16,967 nucleotides of DNA from Haplosporangium gracile (taxonomy: Eukaryota > Mortierellomycota > Mortierellomycetes > Mortierellales > Mortierellaceae). Of the stretch, positions 9,125 to 16,967 are shown piece after piece; positions within the stretch are counted from its first letter, which is position 1; the number at the start of each line of letters is the position of its first letter. The notes under the pieces were generated by a model. That model searched no databases and was not told the DNA's origin. It worked only from the letters and a program-made list of their open reading frames with translations. A program made the position numbers and the translations under genes. Location: positions 1-16,967 of the forward strand of contig JAAAUF010000885.1 of the NCBI GenBank assembly GCA_015499985.1, in the 5' to 3' direction.

Positions 9125-9306
9125 AGAACATGAAATCTTCACAAAGCACAGGTCTCTTCCATTTCAGTGTACAAAAATACAGAACGCATAATAAACCAAG
9201 CATGACATGTAAAAAAACATTGTTCGCTTTTATAGCGTTTCTTTTCTACAGAATGTTCACCTTTTTTTTCTTCCTTTTTGCTAAATCATACTACTCGTGT
9301 CATTTT
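9125..9306. other. Convergent 3' region between gamma-tubulin and UBR1
   Basis: The two stop codons face each other across 182 bases, so both 3' UTRs must fit here or overlap. A canonical AATAAA serves the gamma-tubulin side. I see no canonical AATAAA on the minus strand for UBR1. The segment about 9235-9290 is T-rich on the + strand, so A-rich in UBR1 sense. Confidence 0.55.
9190..9195 (+). terminator. AATAAA poly(A) signal of gamma-tubulin
   Basis: A perfect AATAAA lies 66 bases after the TAG of gamma-tubulin, followed by AT-rich sequence. This is the expected distance for cleavage in a compact fungal 3' UTR. Confidence 0.55.
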
Positions 9307-12300
9307 CTACAAGGTGCGCCATCCACCGATATCATAAGACTGCTCGATTTTGCGCGCGACATGGATGGGGATACCATGGGTCAACCAGAGACGACGGAGA
9401 TCATCGTACCGGAGCGGGTTCAGGAACTGGGGACGTCCTCGGAGCAAACCCAGATCTGCCTCTCCGTGCTCATCCAGGAACGGTGCTGGGTGGAAGCAAC
9501 CGTTCCGCACATGCAGCCACAGAATCACACACTTCTTAATCAACAAGTACATTCCCACAGGTCCTGTGCAGCTGCATTGTCGTGAAGCGTAGAGGTGGAA
9601 AGAATTCGAAACAGGTTAGAGATTGGGTCAGATAATTGTGAAAATAACAAGCAAAAGAGAACAAAAAAGCATAAAAGAAGAACTCACGTCAAGGCGTGGG
9701 TGTTGCATTCACCACGACCATCGCTATCGAGGCCTTCGAGACAACAGAAGCTCTGACTGCAGACGATGGTTCCACAGCATAGACAAAGCGCTGGGTCCTG
9801 AGGGACACTGTTGCACTTGGGACAGATATACTTAATGCTCAATTCAAAGAGCGAGTCAAGACGCCTTGGCAAACCCACAAGCTCGTAGATCGTAGGATGA
9901 TTCAGTCCAATAGGCAGACTGATGAACCGCGACGAAGCACTTGATGGAACAAACGCTGACGAGGACGAAGACGAGGAGGATCCCTGAAGACGAGCGCCAT
10001 AACCAGCGTGGGGTCCGCCAATACGCAGCACGTTCGCCATGTCAAGCACACCATGCTGTCCAGAGATTCCACTGGGGAAAGAGCCAGGTCCAGCAAGGCT
10101 CACACAGTCTTGGCACCAAGCAGCTAAGATACCCTTCAACAGACCATCCTCGATCCACTTGGTGCACAGCGTAAGCAGTTCCGGGAGATGCAACAATGCA
10201 GCCAAGCGGGAGTACTCATCGTCCAGTGGCTCTGCCGTCGACATGGCGGGCTGAGTCTCTGGGAACAGGACGCCATAACGAGCATCCATCAGCAAGGCGG
10301 ACTTTCTCAGGAACGGGAGGATGTAGGTCTTGAGGAGCTTCAAAAGCAACTGATCGGGCATCTTGTCCAAGAACTGCTGCTGCTGGGCCTCAGGCATCGT
10401 CAAACTCTCCATTACATAGACGACAAACGCCCTCAGCAATGCCGCATCCTCGGGGCGGAGTGCCTCAAGCGAGTGCTGGGTGTAGGAAGCAATGCGGGGT
10501 TCCGCTGCCAGCAACGATTCCACATTCGATGTCGTAAAAGTCGCCACAGTCTTGACAATCTCCGCCACCAACAAAATCTCCAACAGATGTCCTGGTTCGA
10601 CATTTCCGGGAAGTGGGTGCAGTGCCAGCTCGGTCAGAATAAAGAAGGGGTCATCCAAGAGTAAAGGCTTGACCATCTGCAATGAGGCACTGTCCGCCTG
10701 GTTCAACTGGGGGTGTCCTTGCAGAATCTTGCCCAAGCGCTCCCAGCTCAGTTGTGCGAGACGGGGTTGGTCCTCGGGATGGTTCACCATGGTTGTAGTG
10801 TACGAGACAATTGTGTCAGCCATCATGCGCAAAAGCGTCAAGGTCTGCTGCTGAATACCGGCAATGAGGGTCGACGTTCCGTTGGCCGCATTAACACCGC
10901 GCTGTGTAATCTCCACGCACGAGATCGTGTACGCAAACGCTTCCCACATCACGTTTATCTCTCCAACCTGGTTGGGGTTCTGTCGATACGTCAAAATCTC
11001 CTCGGGCCTCAGCAAATCGCGGTGGTTCATCTGGAAAACCTCGGCCAAACGCAGGTACATGGTCTTAACAGCGTCGGACTCAGGGTCCTCGTGTGACTCG
11101 GAAATGTGCGCCATTGACGACGACGAAGGTCCGGGCATTGCTCCTGGAAGCGGTCGAGAGAACGGTCCTCCGAGTAACGTTGCCGTCTGTACCGCTGTTA
11201 TTGCTGTACCACCGGGATCACCCATTAGTCTATGGACAAGGTTGATCACGTTTTGGCTCCTGCTGTTTCGTCGTCGTGCCCCAATGGCTTGTGGGTCGCC
11301 TGCACGTGCAAGTCGAGTTGTAAGGTCCGACTCCACCTGTGCAGTCTTCCTCTCGACCGAAAGTGACTCCAAAGCAGTCACGGCTCCAGATTTGAGCCAG
11401 TCCAGGGGATTATTACCGTTGGTAGGGATCAGCACACCAGGATAGGTCTGCTTCTTGCCCTTCCAGATAATCGGCAGTAACAAGTTGCCGAGAGACTTGC
11501 AGAGCGGGCACATGTACTCTCGCTGAGCTGGGTCCTCGGGATGGTTGCGGTTGTGCTGGGCCTCATGGCGTTGTTGGAGCGAACGAACATAAGTTTCAAA
11601 ACACTTGATATGCATCAAATGTCCACAGCTCGAAGTATAAAGTCCACGGCGATGAGATGTCGTCGGGAATCCCTTGGCAATCTTCTGAGGGCGGTAAGGC
11701 TGTCCTGTTGCTGTTGCCTTTCCAGATCCAGGCCGCGTCTCGGATTCCTTGGTGCTAGCAGCGTCTGCCTCCTTGGGTGCCTCAAAGTTAGCACTGTGCT
11801 TCTCAAAGTTGGAAGCAATGCCAAAGGGGCGAATCGAGGTGGCTGAAATGTCGAGACTAAGAGGTGAGACTACAGACTCGAGTAAGAACTGGGGGTCATC
11901 CATGGGCGTTTGACGAAGTATGTGCGAGGGTTGAACGTAAGCAAGCATTCCGTACTCGCTCGACTGGGTCATTTCCTCTTGACAGACGATGCAGGTGTCG
12001 GTTGGGTAATGCCAAATTGTCTCTGCAATCTTTTGTGCGCCGAGTTCGAGTGGATTCTGGTCATCCTCGTTTATGGACTTTGCATCTGCCTCATCATCAT
12101 CCGAATCATAGAGGTCCTCGTTGAGCGACATGAAACTTTGCTGCTGCTGAGCCATTTGGGCCAACATCCTGGCCTGACGCTCCTGACTAGCCTTCTTCCG
12201 ACGCTCAGCCTCCTCAGCCTCACTCACACCAGCCTCTCCACCCTCGGCGGGGCCCTTAGAAGCCTTCCACTCACCAACCATCGCCTTGGCCTCGGTTGAG

Positions 12301-15300
12301 CCGAGCTCCTCAAACTTGTCAAGCACAAAGTTCAACTTGGGCTGGATGCTCTTGTAGGCTGGGTCATCTGCACGCTGAATCAAGATCGAGAGCAGAGACA
12401 AACGAATGCGCTCGTTTCCGTTGACGACGACAGGGAACTTTTCGAACGTGGCGTGACGCATAAAGCCCGTCATGCCGATGCCTGACGATTCACCGGCCGC
12501 ATCCTGCTGAAGACTCCTGAAAGCATCATTGTTGGGGTCGAGGATGGCAATCTGCATCATGTAGGCGGCCTGGTCGATGATGGTGTCAGACTTGATCCTG
12601 GGCTCGGCTTTGACGTTCCAGAAGGTATAGAACAAGATCTGGGTCATGGTCTTGGTGTGCATCATGTTGCCAAGGTTCTGGAAGGGGCCGCGCTCGATCT
12701 TGGAAAGGCGGGGAAGGATCTGGGGCGACTTGATGGTATTGTTACTCTTCTTAATCATTCGACTCTTGAGAATCTCTTCGGCCTCCTCGCTGTTGTTCCT
12801 TGAAAAGTGGATAAAGTAAGGGTCGACCTCGTCAAAAAACTGATCCTTGAGCTCATAGAGCCCATGGTCTGAGATACCGTCGGGTGCGCGGTAGGAAGCA
12901 AGCTCCTTGAGGGTGTCGTCAAACTTGTAATGGTCTGTGAGACGCTCGGGGATACGCTTGGTGAGTTCCGAGTAGGCGATGGGCTTCAAGCAAAGTCCGT
13001 GAACGACCTCACGACGAATCTCTTGCTCGATTGTAAATCCTGCAGCGTTAACTCTGTCGGATACGCAGACGATCAAGAGAGTTAAGAGCTCTTCGGCCAT
13101 GAACACGATCTGCAACAGGTCGTAGGTGCTGTGCTCCCGCTGGCCAGAGAACCAGTCCAAAAGTTCGAAGCGATCCAAAGCAGTGACCAGGAAGTGTTCT
13201 GGCTCGAAGAGGACCATTGCAACCTGGAGCAAGAAAATGTCCGAGTCGTATGTGTTCTCACGGAGCGAGACTTCACGGTAATATTGAGCTTGGGTGCGGA
13301 TCACGAATCCATTGCGCACCCAGACGTTCGCCTTGATCTGAGCCATCAACACGCACACTATGCGCGTGGAGCAATGATAACAAAGACAAATCGTTAGAAT
13401 TACAGTGCATCGCATACATCTAAGACTGTATCATATCTTATGAGCTGCGAGGGGATATGTTACCTCGAAGGGGATAGTCAAAGATTTCCTGCAGCTTGAA
13501 GGTGCGCTTCTCGTCCGAATCGTTGTCGCTACCGACAATCTGGAGCATCAAGTGACGAAACGACTCGTAGCCAACCTTTTGCAACTCGGCTGAGTCTAAA
13601 AAGTTGACATTTTCTAGCAAGTCTGCCAAAAACCAGTGAAGAGGGTGGTGGAAGGCGACAGGCTGGACGGAGACCTTGTACTCGATCACATCGAATGACC
13701 TTGGTGGGGACGTAGGCATAGTGATAGTATGTACTTGGGTCTTCCTCACAGGGGTTGCGGTATTTGTTACCGCTGCGGGCTGAGCCGCGGGAGCGGCCGG
13801 GCCTGGCTGGTGTGCTGGCATGATGACTGGTCCAGTGGGGAGAGCACCGATCATTGGATGGTTCTCTGCCAGGGCAGGGTCTTGGGTTACAGGGAGTGGG
13901 TGGGCATTGGGACCCTCTTCGGCAGGTTGGGCCATTTCCTCTTCATGCTTGTCGCACCATTCATAGATCTTCTTTACAGTTCGTGAAAGAACTTGGGTCA
14001 AGACCAAGGAGTTTGAAGAAAAGCAGTCAGAGAACTGTCGACAGCACTTGTAGAGCTGCAATGTGACGTTGAAGGCATTGACCCAGGTGTTGGGCTCGAA
14101 TTCAATGTGGTCGAGAGAGTAGCGAGTATTGGGGTGCATTCCTTGGAACATGTTGAGGACCTCGATCATCTGAGTCTGGTACGCTGGGCGATTTGAGACG
14201 ATCTGCTTGACGGCATCATTGGCCAGAATGTACCGGAAGTCGTGGAAGATGTGGAAGTAGCGTCTGTTCTCAAAGGGAGGGAGGTTGCAATTGATGGGTC
14301 CGCCGGCATAGTTAGGTCCTTGGAAGAAAGAGATCAGGATTTGACAGAGGATGTATATAAAGTTGTGTTCCTGCGCTAACATCTCTGCAATCGTCGGAAC
14401 TGTGAAGAGTTGGACAGAGAAAAGGATGATTGAAAGCTCTGGCTCACGGTCGACCACCAAGAAAGCCCTTGCAATCTTGAGATAATTGAATGCAAACCGC
14501 ACGGCTAATGTAGTGCACACATTCGTAGAAAAGTAACATGGACATGGAATTGTTGAAGTTATGTTAGCAAGAGAGATGAAGGAAAATGACATGGTCACAG
14601 ATTCCAACAGTACACAATGCAAGACTTACCCATAAATTTCTTGTACTTTGGACTGAGGACCAATGTGCCAATGTAAACCTCACGAAGATTGGCTCGGGGA
14701 AGCTTCCAAAATTTGAGGTCGAGCAACAGAAGCCAATCGATTCTGAGTTTGCGGCGAGGAGGACCGGCTCTGGCGCTCTTAGCAAAGGGGTCGGACGGTT
14801 GCTGATCCACGCTTGAGCTTGAACTCTCCGCCATCAGAGTATCTTCATCGTGTGCAGCATGTGCCATCTCCAAGTCTCCGTCGTGGGTATGGTGGTGAGG
14901 CCGTAGTGGGTTCTCGTCGACGACGTCTTCGTGAACTAACTCAGAGATATCAACATCGCCATCAACATCCAGTTCATGGGCAGACACAATGGGGACACGG
15001 CTCTCTTCCTCTGGGTTAATCCCGACAATGTCGATAAAATCGTCCTCCATCTCGACCACAATGTCCTGTTGGCTCATAGTGTTGTTCTTGTTGGGTTTCC
15101 GACGCCATTCGCTACACAGCTCCTCGCAGATGATTTCCCGAATAGCCTGCGATTGCTTTTGTGAGACAGCGCCTCCTTTGATATAAGCCAGTGATTTCAA
15201 GAACGAAATACAGACATCGCACAGCTGCTCCTTAAATGTCTCTCGGGCAGATCGAATACTAACAACCAGCCCAATGTCTGCCAGGCTCTCTGCAATCTCC

Positions 15301-16497
15301 ATGAGTCTCTGAATGTCGCTTGATACTTCTACGATAGCTCGCCCCTATTAAGTGCAAAGTAATGGTGTGATTGGAAAATGTAGATTTTTGGAGTACATAT
15401 TAGTCATAAAGCTTCATTTACTTGTGTCCACACCCTGCTTTGCCATACCAGTGTTATTTCTATCCTAAGAAGCGCAGCAAAACTCGTTGCCAGTCAGGTT
15501 CCACACAAATGATCACATGACAGTCGACTCACCTGTGTATCAACAGTTTCAGCGATCTTTCGGGCATAGTTGGACGCCATATTGGTGGTTTCAGAGACTC
15601 GGTTGATGACATCGGTGAAGGAGTGGTCCTCGTCGTTCCAAAGAATACAAACAAAGTCCATGAGATCGAGGTTAGTGGTCTCTCCTGCAATGTTCCCGGC
15701 ATCAACAGCGTCGCGCTGGATCTGTTCCTTGCTGACACGGGTTCCGTTCATGTTCTCCGGCGAGGTTGTCATGGTGTCGATGATAAAGTCGAGGACGGCG
15801 GCTATTGTCCGCCGAATCGATGCTGTAACTTCGGGTGGGTACTCCAGATTCTTTGGATCGGCTTCGCCTTGTGGGATGTGTTTGGCTGAGTGATAGATGC
15901 AATCAAGTTCAACTTTCCATGCCTCTGGATCTCCACAGTCGCAGCATCCGCCTCCACCGTTGTTGACTGAGAACGACGTATCATGGCCCTCGTGGTTGGT
16001 TCCGTGAAAGCAGCGCAAACAAAACACGCAAGTCTCGTCCAGTGCACACGTCCTAGTTGATTTTGATTTCCATGTATCTTATACTTGATTAGTTCCACCG
16101 ACAAGCAAACGCCAACATCTTCTGGGTATAGTGTGCGTTTCTTAGTGTTATATAAAACGCACCATGCGCCACACCAGTGACCTGACAACGGATCATGAAG
16201 CATATGTATTTACCTGCAACGGAAGACACCTTCACCCATTTTAAAGGTATGGCCACAGGCTTGGCCCCTGGCAGAGGGCGAGTACTCGTCATCGCCATTA
16301 TCAGTGAGAACAGTGACACCGTTCTGACGGGCCTCGACGAAGGATGGGAAGTAGTTGTGGAGGTACTCATCATTGTTGTCCCAGAGGGAGGCGTAGAGCT
16401 CCGAGTTGATTTCGCGCAGGGCTGAGTCTGAGAGGATCGAGTCGAACTTATGGGCTGCATCCCGCAGATAGGCGCGCAGCGGGGAGTCCATTGACAT
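9307..16497 (-). CDS. ubr1: N-recognin E3 ubiquitin-protein ligase UBR1
   Basis: Six exons: 16497-16214, 16052-15533, 15344-14630, 14504-13464, 13357-9688 and 9571-9307. They encode about 2,164 residues. All five introns are GT-AG, 106-188 nt, and each is needed to join conserved sequence. UBR1 binds destabilising N-terminal residues and, with a Rad6-type E2, ubiquitylates the protein (N-degron pathway; cytosol and nucleus). The UBR zinc box is at 81-149 (CGHTF, CALDETCVFC, GGGGCCDCGD). The ClpS-like N-domain, for bulky hydrophobic N-termini, is at about 222-275 (ILWNDEDHSF). FHHPLHWFL is at 791-799. A basic helix before the RING resembles the E2-binding region of the family. The RING is split: CIVC at 1309-1312, CGHLMHIKC at 1431-1439, CPLC at 1470-1473. 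The C-terminal Cys-rich cap spans about 2032-2164. Met at 16491 is an alternative start. It is somewhat longer than yeast or animal UBR1 because of three low-complexity inserts. It looks intact. Confidence 0.96.
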
Positions 16498-16967
16498 TTT
16501 TTTGTGTCTTTTTTTTTGAGGCTCAACTGACTCCCTTTTGAGCGTGTGCGTAAAGGACGAAGAAAGGGAGGCGTTAACTGTGTTTGAAAAATATAAATAT
16601 ACGTCAGGAATGGAGAACGAATGAGAAAGAAGGAGAAAGAAAAGCAGAAGGAGAAGGGATCAGCCAAGAAGAAAGTTGAAGCTGTTCTTATTTTTTTGCT
16701 TCTTTTTGCTATCCGAGGAAGAGGAAGGGAACAAGTGTTGCGTAGTGTGTGTATGGGAGTAGAAGTGCCAGGGTTGGATGAGGCAAAAGAACAAAGAACA
16801 AAAAAAGTGGAAAAAAGAAGAACAAGACAAATTTATATGAAAGAAAAAAAAAAGGGTTGGTTGGCGACAGTCGACCAAGTAGAAGTGGAGGTAGGGTGTC
16901 GGGTTTTCAGCCGGTTACAGGACAATGGACGCCATAATTACGTCACCGAAGTGTGTAATTGTAGCGC
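16498..16967 (-). promoter_or_regulatory. UBR1 upstream region
   Basis: No gene is seen. In UBR1 sense the ATG follows an A-rich leader (about 16498-16520). A TATA-like string follows at 16589-16601, then a CT-rich tract at about 16611-16675 and another pyrimidine-rich stretch at about 16798-16855. Two copies of ACGTCA on the + strand (TGACGT in sense) lie at 16601-16606 and 16940-16945. The frame at 16660-16878 is low-complexity and not a convincing protein. Confidence 0.45.
16589..16601 (-). promoter_or_regulatory. TATA-like box of UBR1
   Basis: In sense orientation the sequence reads TATATTTATATTT, about 92-104 bases before the UBR1 ATG. An A-rich leader follows it. It directly abuts a TGACGT motif. 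Confidence 0.35.

Noticed and set aside
1..16967. CRISPR arrays, tRNA or rRNA genes, operon signals
   Set aside because: No regularly spaced repeats or recognisable tRNA/rRNA features were seen, and the gene structures are eukaryotic.

Overview
This window looks like nuclear DNA from an early-diverging filamentous fungus, most likely Mucoromycota and perhaps Mortierella-like. The evidence is short GT-AG introns (about 92-210 nt) in most genes, a fungal gamma-tubulin, a large Ubr1-type E3 ligase, Sel1-repeat proteins with an N-terminal module I associate with Mortierella-type fungi, and a piece of retroelement RNase H. The genus is an inference from memory of protein families, not a database match.

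Layout from left to right. 1-285: the end of a retroelement RNase H domain on the + strand, running off the left edge. 285-1166 (-): a broken Sel1-family gene joined directly to that retroelement piece. 1167-2032: non-coding. 2033-2854 (-): an intronless secreted alpha/beta hydrolase of bacterial type. 2855-4605: a long stretch without a convincing gene. 4606-6089 (-): an intact Sel1-repeat protein, paralogous to the broken copy. 6090-6959: a divergent intergenic region. 6960-9124 (+): gamma-tubulin in seven exons. 9125-9306: a short convergent 3' region. 9307-16497 (-): an N-recognin (UBR1) E3 ubiquitin ligase in six exons coding for about 2,164 residues. 16498-16967: the upstream region of UBR1.

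The genes do not form a pathway. Gamma-tubulin (microtubule nucleation) and UBR1 (N-degron proteolysis) are conserved housekeeping genes. The left third is more dynamic, with a duplicated Sel1 family, a decayed copy, a retroelement scar and a hydrolase that may have come from bacteria. Exon boundaries were set by hand from protein-family continuity plus GT/AG sites, and all of them preserve the reading frame. I did not find a clearly new multi-gene system. The observations most worth following are the Sel1 paralogue pair with its conserved N-terminal module and intron, the pseudogene/retroelement junction, and the bacterial-type hydrolase.
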